In this document: positions 29,868-39,794 of the stretch, in pieces | Position numbering within the stretch: position 1 is the first letter of the stretch | Layout: each line of letters starts with the position of its first letter | From: Clostridiales bacterium | GTDB taxonomy: Bacteria > Bacillota > Clostridia > Caldicoprobacterales > UBA3941 | Length of the DNA stretch: 40,297 bases | Reading direction: 5' to 3' | Assembly (NCBI GenBank): GCA_012518535.1 | Contig: JAAYRX010000144.1 | Location: forward strand, 1 to 40,297 | The notes under the pieces: model-generated | Told to the model about the DNA's origin: nothing | What the model saw: only the letters and a program-made list of their open reading frames with translations | Database searches by the model: none | Program-made: the position numbers and the translations under genes

Positions 29868-30163
29868 TTAAATAAAGAAGTAATGTGCGATGAAGGAGAC
29901 CAGTAGATCGAAAACCAGTGTAAAGAGAGGGTAGGCCGTAGGCTGAAAGCCTTCCCCAACAGGTTCGATTGAATACCAACTCCGAAGCTAATGGCTAGTC
30001 CCCTTACAGACTATTAAGCTGGATTTCGAGAAATTCTGTATACGGCTATTGCCAACAGAGTATGCTTTATAAGAATACTCTTTGGATAAACCGTTGCAAG
30101 GATAGAAATCAACAAGGGTGGAACCGCGGGTCATCCCCGTCCTTTGGAGGACGGGGATTTTTG
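29868..30163 (+). ncRNA. T-box leader, threonine specificity
   Basis: T-box AGGGTGGAACCGCGGG (about 30114-30130); likely specifier ACC (29975-29977); terminator ATCCCCGTCC (30133-30142)/GGACGGGGAT (30149-30158) + T run; upstream of thrS. Confidence 0.93.
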
Positions 30164-30250
30164 TATATATTGAATTATCGATTGTGTAGATCGAACTATA
30201 AGCATGAGATCTGATTGGTAAAAAAGAGTATAATAAGGAGATGGATAAAT

Positions 30251-32155
30251 ATGGTTAGAATAACTCTAAAGGACGGATCATCCAAGGAATATAGAAAAGG
30301 GATAACCGTTGGTGAAGTAGCCTCGGATATCAGCAAGGGCCTTGCCAGAGCAGCCGTTGCCGGTCAACTGGATGGGCAAACAGTGGACCTGATGCAACCT
30401 ATATGTGAGGATGCCTCCCTTAACATCCTTACCTTTGAGGATATTGAAGGTAAGAAGGCTTTTTGGCATACTTCCTCTCATATAATGGCCCAGGCGGTTA
30501 AGAGATTGTTTCCAAACATAAAGTTGGCCATAGGTCCTTCCATAGACAATGGATTCTATTATGACTTTGATACGGAGAGACCTTTCACGCCTGAAGATTT
30601 AGAGGCCATCGAGAGGGAGATGGAAAAAATAATCAAGGAAGACCTGGGGCTGGAGAGGTTTGAACTCCCAAGGGAGGAGGCTATAAGTTTTGTTGCAGAA
30701 AAGGATGAATCCTACAAGGTGGAACTCATTGAAGATCTGCCGGAGGATTCTGTCATATCCTTTTACAAACAAGGCGAATTTGTAGATCTATGTGCGGGGC
30801 CCCATGTGCCCAGCACTGGCAAAGTCAAGGCCTTTAAACTCCTGAGTCTGGCAGGTGCTTACTGGAGGGGTGATGAGAACAATAAGATGCTACAACGCAT
30901 ATACGGCATTTCATACCCCAAGAAAAGTCAGCTTGACGAATACCTAAAGCGCTTGGAAGAAGCCAAAAAGAGAGATCACAGAAGGTTGGGTCGTGAATTG
31001 GACCTTTTTAGTATCCTTGAGGAAGGACCTGGTTTTCCTTTCTTCCACCCCAAGGGGATGGTGCTCCGCAATATATTGGAGAGTTTTTGGCGTAGTGAGC
31101 ACACCAAAAGGGGATACGAGGAGATTAGAACACCCATTATCCTGAATCGGGATCTGTGGATACGCTCCGGACATTGGGATCATTACCAGGAGAATATGTA
31201 TTTTACCAATATCGACGATGGAGACTATGCTATTAAGCCAATGAACTGCCCCGGTAGTATGCTTTTATACAAGAGGCGGATGTACAGCTATAGGGATTTA
31301 CCCTTAAGGATGGGAGAACTGGGGCTTGTCCATAGACATGAGCTATCCGGTGCCCTCCACGGTTTGATGAGGGTTCGTTGTTTTACCCAGGATGATGCCC
31401 ATATCTTTATGCTGCCCGAACAGGTGAAGGACGAGATAGTGGGCGTAATTGACCTTGTGGATTATTTTTATAAACAATTTGGATTTAATTACCATGTTGA
31501 ATTATCCACGAAGCCGGAGAAAGCCATGGGTTCAGACGAAGAATGGGATATGGCAATAAGCGCACTTAAGGAAGCTCTGGAAGAGAAAGGCATGGATTAC
31601 GTAATTAACGAGGGTGACGGTGCCTTCTACGGACCAAAGATTGATTTTCACCTTGAAGACAGCATAGGCAGAACTTGGCAATGCGGAACCATTCAATTGG
31701 ATTTTCAGATGCCCGAGCGATTTGATCTCACCTATATAGGTGCTGACGGAGAAAAGCACCGTCCGGTTATGATCCATAGAGTGGTATTTGGAAGCATAGA
31801 GAGGTTTATAGGTATCCTGATTGAGCACTATGCAGGTGCTTTCCCAACCTGGCTCGCTCCTGTACAGGTAAGACTGCTATCCATTACAGATCGTTCTGCC
31901 GAATATATTAAGGAACTGGCAAGTGATCTGGAGAATGCGGGTATTCGGGTAGAGACAGATCTGAGAAATGAGAAGATAGGATATAAGATTCGTGAGGCCA
32001 GGCTTCAAAGGATCCCCTACATGTTGGTGGTGGGAGACAAGGAGGTCGAAAGTCGTCAGGTTGCTGTTAGGTCCAGGGATGAAGGGGATTTAGGGCTAAT
32101 GAACGTAAAGAATTTCATCGGTAGAATTCAAAAGGAAATGTCTGAAAGAACTTGA
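30251..32155 (+). CDS. thrS: threonyl-tRNA synthetase
   Basis: TGS domain, HTSSHIMAQAVKRLFP, MNCPGSMLLYK, RMGELGLVHRHELSGALHGLMRVRCFTQDDAHIF; ATG 30251 preferred. Confidence 0.97.
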   Translation: MVRITLKDGSSKEYRKGITVGEVASDISKGLARAAVAGQLDGQTVDLMQPICEDASLNILTFEDIEGKKAFWHTSSHIMAQAVKRLFPNIKLAIGPSIDNGFYYDFDTERPFTPEDLEAIEREMEKIIKEDLGLERFELPREEAISFVAEKDESYKVELIEDLPEDSVISFYKQGEFVDLCAGPHVPSTGKVKAFKLLSLAGAYWRGDENNKMLQRIYGISYPKKSQLDEYLKRLEEAKKRDHRRLGRELDLFSILEEGPGFPFFHPKGMVLRNILESFWRSEHTKRGYEEIRTPIILNRDLWIRSGHWDHYQENMYFTNIDDGDYAIKPMNCPGSMLLYKRRMYSYRDLPLRMGELGLVHRHELSGALHGLMRVRCFTQDDAHIFMLPEQVKDEIVGVIDLVDYFYKQFGFNYHVELSTKPEKAMGSDEEWDMAISALKEALEEKGMDYVINEGDGAFYGPKIDFHLEDSIGRTWQCGTIQLDFQMPERFDLTYIGADGEKHRPVMIHRVVFGSIERFIGILIEHYAGAFPTWLAPVQVRLLSITDRSAEYIKELASDLENAGIRVETDLRNEKIGYKIREARLQRIPYMLVVGDKEVESRQVAVRSRDEGDLGLMNVKNFIGRIQKEMSERT

Positions 32156-32207
32156 ACAGTGGCATGACATATGTATGCCAAGATAATGAATTTGTGAAAA
32201 AATATAT

Positions 32208-32236
32208 TTGACATGGGAGCTGCGATATGATAATCT
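32208..32236 (+). promoter_or_regulatory. sigmaA-type promoter of the infC operon
   Basis: TTGACA (32208-32213) -17 bp- TAATCT (32231-32236), with extended -10 TGA. Confidence 0.6.
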
Positions 32237-32242
32237 ATATCT

Positions 32243-32362
32243 GGCTAAAGAAGAAGTTATCCACTTCTCACCTTTCGGCATTGCCAGGAAGGTTAACACC
32301 ATTTAATCTATGCTAGATTTAAATGAGTTATTTAGAGTGGGTGGAAACTGCCCACTTTTTTT
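32243..32362 (+). ncRNA. ribosomal protein L20 leader (infC-rpmI-rplT autoregulation)
   Basis: AGAAGT-tatcc-ACTTCT, TCACCTTTCGGCATTGCCAGGAAGGTTAACACC and terminator AGTGGG-tggaaactg-CCCACTTTTTTT, located upstream of infC. Confidence 0.7.
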
Positions 32363-32485
32363 GTTGTTTGGATTTATTAAAGGTTGAGATCTTTAGATCC
32401 ATCGTCGTAAAATCAGAGCATTTTTCTTGTACGTAATCAAGGTGGGTAAGAAATAATATAAACGTTAAAAAAATAGCGGAGGTGA

Positions 32486-33004
32486 ATGAATATTAATAAA
32501 AGGGAACTCTCAGTAAACGAGGGAATCCGAGAGAGGGAAGTTCGGGTAATAGACGCCAACGGGGACCAGTTGGGTATAATGGCTCCAAGGAAAGCAATGG
32601 AGATTGCCGAGCAAAGGCAGTTGGATTTGGTGATGGTCGCACCTCAAGCAAAGCCGCCTGTATGCAGAATTATGGATTATGGTAAGTATCGCTTCGAGAT
32701 GGCAAAAAGGGAAAGAGAAGCCCGTAAGAACCAGCGTACCATAAGTGTCAAAGAGGTCAGGCTTTCTGCCAGTATTGAGGAGCATGATATGGCTGTTAAG
32801 GCTAAACATGCCGATAAGTTTTTGAAGGCTGGCGATAAGGTAAAGGTGACTATCCGTTTCAGAGGACGTGAAATGGCTCATACGTCAATCGGCTATGATG
32901 TGATGAATAAGTTCACTAAAATGGTTACCCAGGAAAATGTTATTGAACGCAGACCCAGACTTGAAGGCAGAAGCATGATCATGATTTTAGCTCCAAAGGA
33001 ATAA
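32486..33004 (+). CDS. infC: translation initiation factor IF-3
   Basis: [47 protein letters not shown]. Confidence 0.97.
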   Translation: MNINKRELSVNEGIREREVRVIDANGDQLGIMAPRKAMEIAEQRQLDLVMVAPQAKPPVCRIMDYGKYRFEMAKREREARKNQRTISVKEVRLSASIEEHDMAVKAKHADKFLKAGDKVKVTIRFRGREMAHTSIGYDVMNKFTKMVTQENVIERRPRLEGRSMIMILAPKE

Positions 33005-33026
33005 TAGCAAGAGAGGAGGAAACCCT

Positions 33027-33224
33027 ATGCCAAAGATTAAAACACATAGAGGGGCAGCCAAGAGGTTTTCGTTAACTAAATCTGGAAAAGTAAAGAGAGC
33101 AAAAGCTTACAAGAGTCATAGATTGACCAAGAAGACTACGAAAAGGAAGAGGAATCTAAGAAAGGGTTCCTATATTGCTGCTGCTGAAGAAAAGAACATC
33201 AGGAGATTGATTCCTTATAAATAA
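33027..33224 (+). CDS. rpmI: 50S ribosomal protein L35
   Basis: [31 protein letters not shown], 65 aa. Confidence 0.98.
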   Translation: MPKIKTHRGAAKRFSLTKSGKVKRAKAYKSHRLTKKTTKRKRNLRKGSYIAAAEEKNIRRLIPYK

Positions 33225-33244
33225 CTTGTGAAGGAGGTAGTGAC

Positions 33245-33604
33245 ATGGCGAGAGTAAAAGGGGCAGTGAATGCCAGGAAAAAGCATAAAAAGGTATTAAA
33301 ATTAGCCAAGGGATATTTTGGCGCAAGTAGCAAGCAATTTAGGGCAGCAAATCAGGCAGTTATGAGGTCCCTGTCCTATTCATATACAGGTAGAAAGCTA
33401 CGCAAAAGGGATTTTAGAAAACTATGGATTACCAGAATTAATGCTGCTGCAAGGCTTAATGGGCTGAGCTATAGCAGATTTATCAATGGATTAAAACTGG
33501 CCAATGTACAGATTGATCGCAAGGTACTGGCGGATATGGCAGTAAATGATGCGGATGGATTTGCACAATTGGTTAGCTTGGCAAAAGAAAAGTTAGAAGC
33601 TTAA
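33245..33604 (+). CDS. rplT: 50S ribosomal protein L20
   Basis: [62 protein letters not shown]. Confidence 0.98.
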   Translation: MARVKGAVNARKKHKKVLKLAKGYFGASSKQFRAANQAVMRSLSYSYTGRKLRKRDFRKLWITRINAAARLNGLSYSRFINGLKLANVQIDRKVLADMAVNDADGFAQLVSLAKEKLEA

Positions 33605-33628
33605 AAAACCCCCTGAATAGGGGTTTTT
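33604..33628 (+). terminator. intrinsic terminator
   Basis: AAAAACCCC / GGGGTTTTT immediately after rplT. Confidence 0.85.
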
Positions 33629-33671
33629 GCTTCTACGGGTGTGGAATTGATCAAGAGGGAGGAGACTAATA

Positions 33672-34475
33672 GTGGAGGAGATTATTACGAGTTTCAATAA
33701 TCCTACTATAAAGCTGCTAAGATCCCTACATATAAAGAAATATCGGGACATGTACGGTCTTTATTTTGCAGAAGGTCCAAAACTTGTAAAAGAAGCCCTG
33801 GACACGGATTATCCTATCCACACCCTGATATACTCCAGGAACTTTCCAATTAAAGAGCTGAACCTTGAGCTCAAAAAAAGATCTACACCAACCATATGCG
33901 TAGAAGACAATGTTTATAAGCAATTAAGCGATGTAGAAACGCCCCAGGGTGTAATGGTTATCCTTAGAAAAAAGATAAATAGTCCAAATGCTATTTTGCA
34001 ACAAGACAAAGGTTTTTGGGTGGTATTGGATAGAATTCAGGACCCGGGAAATATGGGAACAATAATAAGAACCATAGACGCCGTCGGAGGGAATGGGGTC
34101 GTACTACTGAAAGGATGTGTAGATCCCTATAATCCAAAGACCGTCAGGGCAACCATGGGATCGATCTTGAGGGTTCCTATAGTGGAGATTAAGAATAACA
34201 GTGATTTCTTAAGACAGCTAACTGCAAAACAAGCAGATATCTTAATAAGTTCTATGGAGGGTACGAGTGTATTTAATTGGCAGAGTGGTAAAGGCGATGC
34301 CATTAAAGCCTTGGTGATTGGGAATGAATCCCAGGGAATAGACTCCGAGATACGAGAATTTGCCACCGACACCATATCAGTTCCTATTGTAGGCGGTGCT
34401 GAATCGTTAAACGCTTCAGTTGCGGCAGGCATTATGATATATGAAATGATGAGAAAAGAGGGAAATCTAGGGTAG
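33672..34475 (+). CDS. TrmH/SpoU family RNA methyltransferase (GTG start)
   Basis: VVLDRIQDPGNMGTIIRTIDAVGGNGVVLL, IGNESQGID, PIVGGAESLNASVAAGIMIYE. Confidence 0.95.
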   Translation: MEEIITSFNNPTIKLLRSLHIKKYRDMYGLYFAEGPKLVKEALDTDYPIHTLIYSRNFPIKELNLELKKRSTPTICVEDNVYKQLSDVETPQGVMVILRKKINSPNAILQQDKGFWVVLDRIQDPGNMGTIIRTIDAVGGNGVVLLKGCVDPYNPKTVRATMGSILRVPIVEIKNNSDFLRQLTAKQADILISSMEGTSVFNWQSGKGDAIKALVIGNESQGIDSEIREFATDTISVPIVGGAESLNASVAAGIMIYEMMRKEGNLG

Positions 34476-34482
34476 GTATTTC

Positions 34483-34511
34483 TTGTATCCGTCAATAAGA
34501 TGTGCTATAAT
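34483..34511 (+). promoter_or_regulatory. sigmaA-type promoter upstream of yqzL/T-box/pheST
   Basis: TTGTAT (34483-34488) -17 bp- TATAAT (34506-34511). Confidence 0.6.
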
Positions 34512-34653
34512 ATGAAAAAAAGAACGGATGCAAGGCAATTCAGAATTTTATACAAACTTATACATAGTGTTATGACTTTCATATTGAGAGTTTTAGTCTA
34601 TAGGTATAGCGTTGCAATACGTTAAAATGCGGTTATAAAGGAGATGGTTCCCT

Positions 34654-34743
34654 GTGTTGGCTGATGCTATATGGAAGATATTCGAAGCTACGGGTTCCGT
34701 TTCTGCCTATATGCTTTACAAAAAATTAATAACCCTGGAATAA
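34654..34743 (+). CDS. yqzL: YqzL family small protein (29 codons, GTG or TTG start)
   Basis: M/V-LADAIWKIFEATGSVSAYMLYKKLITLE; W-x-x-F-x-x-T-G-x-(V/I)-x-A-Y pattern; upstream AAGGAG; absent from the supplied ORF track because of size. Confidence 0.7.
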   Translation: MLADAIWKIFEATGSVSAYMLYKKLITLE

Positions 34744-34979
34744 AGGCAATGATGGAGAAGAGTACATTCTACCTTGTTATTCAGAGAGGGGATGTCATGG
34801 GCTGGAAGCATCCCTATAATCGGAGATTGGAAGTTCGCTCCTGAGCTGTAGGCTGAAGTGGTAGTAGGTCTGACCGGTGTAGCCGTTATAGTTATACGAG
34901 GTTTGGTTTACACAAACAAACTTGGGTGGTACCACGGAAAAGTTACCTCCGTCCCATGATTAGGGATGGAGGTTTTATT
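34744..34979 (+). ncRNA. T-box leader, phenylalanine specificity
   Basis: Stem I motifs (TTCAGAGAGGGGATG, GGCTGGAAGCATCC), specifier TTC (34834-34836), T-box TGGGTGGTACCACGG (34923-34937), terminator ACCTCCGTCCC/GGGATGGAGGT + T run; upstream of pheST. Confidence 0.93.
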
Positions 34980-35032
34980 TATAATATGGATAGATTTCAG
35001 AGAAACAGTGATATTGAAAGGAGAAATGGATT

Positions 35033-36052
35033 GTGCGAGAGATGTTAGAGAAGATACGCAACCAGGCGTTGGATAGCATAAGAGATGCAAAGCAATCAGA
35101 TGATTTAGAAGCAATCAGGGTTAAATACCTGGGTAAGAAAGGTGAATTAACTCAGATTTTGAGGGGGATGGGAAAGCTATCCCCGGAAGAAAGACCAGTA
35201 ATGGGCCAGTTAGCCAATAAAGTCAGGGGAGATATTGAATCAGAATTATCTTCCAAGGTAAGGGAGATAGAGGAAATGGCTCTGGCAAAGAGATTAAGGG
35301 AGGAATCCATTGATGTAACCCTGCCCGGGAAAAGACCATCCTTAGGTGGGTTGCATCCCCTTACAACTGTATTAAACCTAATAACTGATGTTTTTTTGGG
35401 AATGGGTTTTAATGTAGCTGAGGGTCCGGAAGTAGAACTGGATTATTATAACTTCGAAGCCCTAAACATACCGAGGAATCACCCTGCCAGAGATACCCAG
35501 GATACCTTCTATATAAATCAAAATATCCTGTTGCGCACTCATACTTCCCCCACCCAAATCCGGGTCATGGAAAAACAGAGCCCCCCAATAAAGATAATTG
35601 TACCGGGAAGAGTATACAGGTCTGATGCCGTTGATGCCACCCATTCACCGATATTCCATCAGATAGAGGGGTTAGTGGTGGATGAAAACATTACTATGGG
35701 GGACTTAAAAGGCGTATTGGATGTCTTTGCCAAGAGAATGTTTGGAGAAAAAACCCGAACCCGATTCAGGCCTCACCATTTTCCTTTCACCGAACCCAGT
35801 GCCGAAATGGATGTTAGCTGTGTAACCTGTGAGGGTACTGGTTGCAGGATTTGCTCAAATACCGGTTGGATTGAAATCCTGGGAGCGGGTATGGTGCATC
35901 CCAAAGTGTTGGAGTATGGGAAAATAGATCCAAACAGATACTCTGGATTTGCATTTGGTATGGGACTGGATCGTATCGCCAACCAGATATATGGCATAGA
36001 TGATATACGGCTATTATATGAGAATGATATAAGGTTTTTGAGCCAGTTTTAA
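35033..36052 (+). CDS. pheS: phenylalanyl-tRNA synthetase subunit alpha (GTG start)
   Basis: [66 protein letters not shown]. Confidence 0.97.
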   Translation: MREMLEKIRNQALDSIRDAKQSDDLEAIRVKYLGKKGELTQILRGMGKLSPEERPVMGQLANKVRGDIESELSSKVREIEEMALAKRLREESIDVTLPGKRPSLGGLHPLTTVLNLITDVFLGMGFNVAEGPEVELDYYNFEALNIPRNHPARDTQDTFYINQNILLRTHTSPTQIRVMEKQSPPIKIIVPGRVYRSDAVDATHSPIFHQIEGLVVDENITMGDLKGVLDVFAKRMFGEKTRTRFRPHHFPFTEPSAEMDVSCVTCEGTGCRICSNTGWIEILGAGMVHPKVLEYGKIDPNRYSGFAFGMGLDRIANQIYGIDDIRLLYENDIRFLSQF

Positions 36053-36108
36053 TGGACAAAGCTTTCATATAAACAAATACAGATATCAGGTTGGAGAGGA
36101 GAAGAGAG

Positions 36109-38502
36109 ATGTTAGTACCAATAAAATGGTTAAAAGAATATATTAAACTGGATGTCTCCGCGCAGGAGTTGGCCGATGCTATGACCCTAACCGGTACGAA
36201 TGCAGAGGGCGTCACACAAATAGCTGATGATATAAAAGATGTAGTAGTAGGAAGAATTATAGAAATTAAACAGCATCCCAATGCAGATAAACTCTTGACA
36301 TGTAACGTGGATATTGGAAAGGAAACCCTACAGATTGTCACAGGGGCCCCAAATGTGGCATCAGGTCAATATGTCCCGGTGGCTGTTAATGGTGCATTGC
36401 TTCCCGGTGGGATAAGAATCAAAACCGGGAAGTTGAGGGGGGAACTTTCCCAGGGTATGTTGTGTTCTGCCGAGGAGTTGGGGCTGGAACGAATGGGATA
36501 TATGGACGATGGTGTGGATGGAATTCTTGTCTTCGACAGAGAATACCCATTAGGAATGGATATAATTGATGCCCTGGAGCTGGAGGATGAGGTAATTGAT
36601 TTTGAAGTGACCTCCAATAGGCCTGATTGCTTAAGCATAGTAGGCATAGCCCGTGAAGCTGCCGTTACCTTAGGGACTATCTATAGGGAGCCCCAAATTG
36701 CATTGGATAAGGGTATAGGTAATGTAGAGGATGAGGCCAGGGTTATTGTGGAGGATCCCCATCTTTGTAGCCGGTACTGCGCCAGAGTGGTTAAGAATGT
36801 GAAGATTGCTCCATCTCCCCGCTGGATGAGAAGAAGGCTGGCAGCCGCAGGGGTGAGGCCAATTAACAACATTGTTGATATAACCAACTATGTTATGCTG
36901 GAAATGGGCCAGCCCATGCATGCCTTTGATATTGATAAGGTAGCCAACAATACTATAATGGTAAGAAAGGCCAGGAAGGAAGAAAAATTGATTACCCTTG
37001 ACGGTCAGGAAAGGAATCTTACAGAGGATATGCTAATTATTGCAGATCCGGAAAAAGCCATAGGTATTGCTGGGGTAATGGGAGGACTTAACACAGAGAT
37101 AACATCAGAGACTACTAATATCATTTTGGAAAGTGCCAAATTTGATGCCGGGAGCGTAAGGCTGACCTCAAAGGCCCTTGGCCTCAGAAGCGAAGCATCC
37201 AGCCGTTTTGAGAAAGATATTGATATAGTAAACGTAGAAAGGGCAATCGACAGGGCTGCTCAGCTTATTCAACTACTTGATGCAGGTACGGTAGTAGAGG
37301 GTAAGCTTGACGTATGTAGCGGTGATTTGGAACCCCGGATTATCGAAACCAAATGGGAAAGAATAAATCAATTGCTGGGTGTGGAATTAACGGCAGACAT
37401 CATAAGTGATATTCTGGAATCCCTATCCTTTAAAGCAGAAGTCAAGGGAGATTTACTAAAGGTGACAGTTCCTTCCTATAGGCAGGATGTAATTGGAATG
37501 GCGGATCTGGCTGAAGAAGTAGCCAGAATTTATGGATATGATAAGATACCCATGACTCTTATGAAAAACACCATTGCCTTAGGCTCCAGAACGAGGGAGC
37601 AAACATTAACAAATAGAGCTAAGGATGTACTTGCTGGTATGGGCCTATACGAAGCCATTACATATTCATTTGTGAGCCCAAGAATATATGGAAAAATTGG
37701 TTTCAAACCTCAGGAATATCCCGAGTCTGTAATAATAGAAAACCCCTTAGGCGAAGACCAGAGCTCTATGCGGACCACATTGATTCCCAGCATACTGGAG
37801 GTATTGTCCAGGAATCACAGCCATAGAATCCATGAATGCAAGATATTTGAGATAAGCAATATTTTCATACCCAAATCCAAGCCCATGACGGATCTGCCTA
37901 TAGAGAGACTTACCCTGTGTATTGGGGAATATGGTTCAGACCTTGATTTCTATAGCCTTAAAGGGCAGCTGGAAGCTTTGTTCCATGTATTTGGATTTTC
38001 TGAAGAAATTGAGTTTGAGCCTCAGTTGCATCCTACTTTCCATCCAGGGAGGACAGCTGGGGTCATGCTTGCAGGACAGAGACTTGGCATATTGGGGCAA
38101 GTACACCCCAACATATGCCAAACCTATAACCTTGGCGATAAGGTCTTGTTGGCAGAGCTGGATTTTGGCTTAATGTTGAAAAAAGCGAAGACAGAAAAAC
38201 AATACACAAAGTTACCCAAGTATCCGGCGGTTACCAGGGATCTGGCAATAGTTGTGGCTAAAAATGTGTTGGCAGGTAAGATTGAAAAAACCATCAGGGC
38301 TACAGGGGGACAACTGCTGGAAAAGGTCGAGCTCTTTGACATTTATGAAGGGGATCAGATACCTGAAGGGCATAGGAACTTGGCTTATTCCTTAAGCTAC
38401 AGAGCACTGGACAGAACTCTGAAGGACTCCGACATTAATCATATTCACGATGGGATTATTCAAGCTCTTGAGACTAAATTCGGGGCTCAATTGAGAAAGT
38501 AA
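36109..38502 (+). CDS. pheT: phenylalanyl-tRNA synthetase subunit beta
   Basis: MLVPIKWLKEYIKLD, VTSNRPDCLSIVGIAREAA, AFDIDKV, C-terminal FDX-ACB domain (YSLSYRALDRTLKDSDIN). Confidence 0.97.
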   Translation: MLVPIKWLKEYIKLDVSAQELADAMTLTGTNAEGVTQIADDIKDVVVGRIIEIKQHPNADKLLTCNVDIGKETLQIVTGAPNVASGQYVPVAVNGALLPGGIRIKTGKLRGELSQGMLCSAEELGLERMGYMDDGVDGILVFDREYPLGMDIIDALELEDEVIDFEVTSNRPDCLSIVGIAREAAVTLGTIYREPQIALDKGIGNVEDEARVIVEDPHLCSRYCARVVKNVKIAPSPRWMRRRLAAAGVRPINNIVDITNYVMLEMGQPMHAFDIDKVANNTIMVRKARKEEKLITLDGQERNLTEDMLIIADPEKAIGIAGVMGGLNTEITSETTNIILESAKFDAGSVRLTSKALGLRSEASSRFEKDIDIVNVERAIDRAAQLIQLLDAGTVVEGKLDVCSGDLEPRIIETKWERINQLLGVELTADIISDILESLSFKAEVKGDLLKVTVPSYRQDVIGMADLAEEVARIYGYDKIPMTLMKNTIALGSRTREQTLTNRAKDVLAGMGLYEAITYSFVSPRIYGKIGFKPQEYPESVIIENPLGEDQSSMRTTLIPSILEVLSRNHSHRIHECKIFEISNIFIPKSKPMTDLPIERLTLCIGEYGSDLDFYSLKGQLEALFHVFGFSEEIEFEPQLHPTFHPGRTAGVMLAGQRLGILGQVHPNICQTYNLGDKVLLAELDFGLMLKKAKTEKQYTKLPKYPAVTRDLAIVVAKNVLAGKIEKTIRATGGQLLEKVELFDIYEGDQIPEGHRNLAYSLSYRALDRTLKDSDINHIHDGIIQALETKFGAQLRK

Positions 38503-38509
38503 GCAAATC

Positions 38510-38531
38510 GGGCAGACGGTTACGTCTGCCC
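38510..38531 (+). terminator. intrinsic terminator hairpin
   Basis: GGGCAGACG / CGTCTGCCC, perfect 9-bp stem after pheT. Confidence 0.7.
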
Positions 38532-38737
38532 TTACTATTCCAGAGTTTGCTTAATTTATATCGGGTTTCCCACAAGGATGTAAGTTTAATATTATTTAGT
38601 GTAAGATAGTATTGTTTTTTTCGACAATATGCTTGTATAAAAATGTCAAGTAATATATAATATATCCAAGTTATCCAACATCCTACTTCTTTTTTGACAA
38701 AGTATGTGATGAATATTATAGAAGGGGGACGTCGGTA

Positions 38738-39055
38738 TTGGGCAAAAAAAGCAAGGTTATTGTTAGGATTGGTGGAAGAGAATATGCTGTGAGGGGAACT
38801 GAGTCCGAGGAGTATATTCATAAAGTGGCTATTTATGTGGATAAAAAAATGAATGAGATATCTGCAAACCAACCACCCCTTAGTACTTCCATGCTAGCCA
38901 TATTAACAGCTATTAATCTCGGAGATGAGGTAATAAAGCAGAAGGACCAAATACAAAACCTTAAAAATGAATTGAATGAGGCCAGGGAAATGATTAAAAT
39001 GCTTGAAGGCGATAAGCAAAATATCTACGACATGACAAAAAAAATACGTGGCTGA
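38738..39055 (+). CDS. zapA: cell division protein ZapA (TTG start)
   Basis: KKSKVIVRIGGREYAVRGTESEEYIHKVAIYVDKKMNEI, C-terminal coiled coil. Confidence 0.9.
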   Translation: MGKKSKVIVRIGGREYAVRGTESEEYIHKVAIYVDKKMNEISANQPPLSTSMLAILTAINLGDEVIKQKDQIQNLKNELNEAREMIKMLEGDKQNIYDMTKKIRG

Positions 39056-39449
39056 TGGTGGTATTTTGAGGTATTATGGTACCCTAATGCTTGTATATGT
39101 CTATTTTCAATCGCACACCGTCCAATAAAGCAAAAGTACCTCTTCTAATTCACTTTATTGAATTTAAAGGAATTCCTGCGAAGAATTTGTTGTATTTAGT
39201 TAGAAGAATGTATTATTGGGAAAAATATGCATATACTATGAGCATGTGGACGGTACAGGCGAAATTTAAAGGGAAATATTAGGGAAATAAAGGATTTATA
39301 TCATAAACGCTGAATCTTATAATAAATGACAACTGAAGATCGCCTATTTGGCTTGTACTTTACGGATTTCATCACTGATCATATCCACTGACCACATTCA
39401 TGGTAGGGAGAATTAAATAGATGGGGGATTTCTTGTGGAGGATAGACAA

Positions 39450-39662
39450 ATGGACCAGGTGATTAGCAGTATAGAGAAAAATATTAAGAAGTGTGATATT
39501 CTAAACAATGTATTAAGAACTAAAATGGCAGGAGAAGCTATTGATTTCAATTGGTATTATAAGAGGGGTTACAGTGAAAAAGAGGTTTTAGTTGGTGTTG
39601 AATTAATTGATTTATACCTTAAATTGAGAAATTATTTAAGTAAAACCAATGATACCAGATAG
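39450..39662 (+). CDS. hypothetical small protein between zapA and mutS2
   Basis: ORF with GGAGG about 8 nt upstream of ATG 39450; helical charged protein; followed by a terminator. Confidence 0.6.
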   Translation: MDQVISSIEKNIKKCDILNNVLRTKMAGEAIDFNWYYKRGYSEKEVLVGVELIDLYLKLRNYLSKTNDTR

Positions 39663-39685
39663 TTTATAAACCTGTATAAATTCGC

Positions 39686-39708
39686 GGTGCATTTGTGCGC
39701 CTTTTTTT
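39686..39708 (+). terminator. intrinsic terminator
   Basis: GGTGC-atttgt-GCGCC followed by TTTTTTT. Confidence 0.65.
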
Positions 39709-39794
39709 ATGCAATATTTCAAGAGTTTCTGTTCTTGTTTTATGAAATGGGTTATATTGTTGAGAATAGGGGTAGATTTTAGGAGGGAATCAGT

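Noticed and set aside
32160-32180. TGGCAT-gacatatgt-ATGCCA after thrS
   Set aside because: Weak hairpin without T-tract; not called as a terminator
35814-36341. 175-aa antisense ORF across the pheS/pheT junction
   Set aside because: Shadow ORF opposite two conserved synthetase genes
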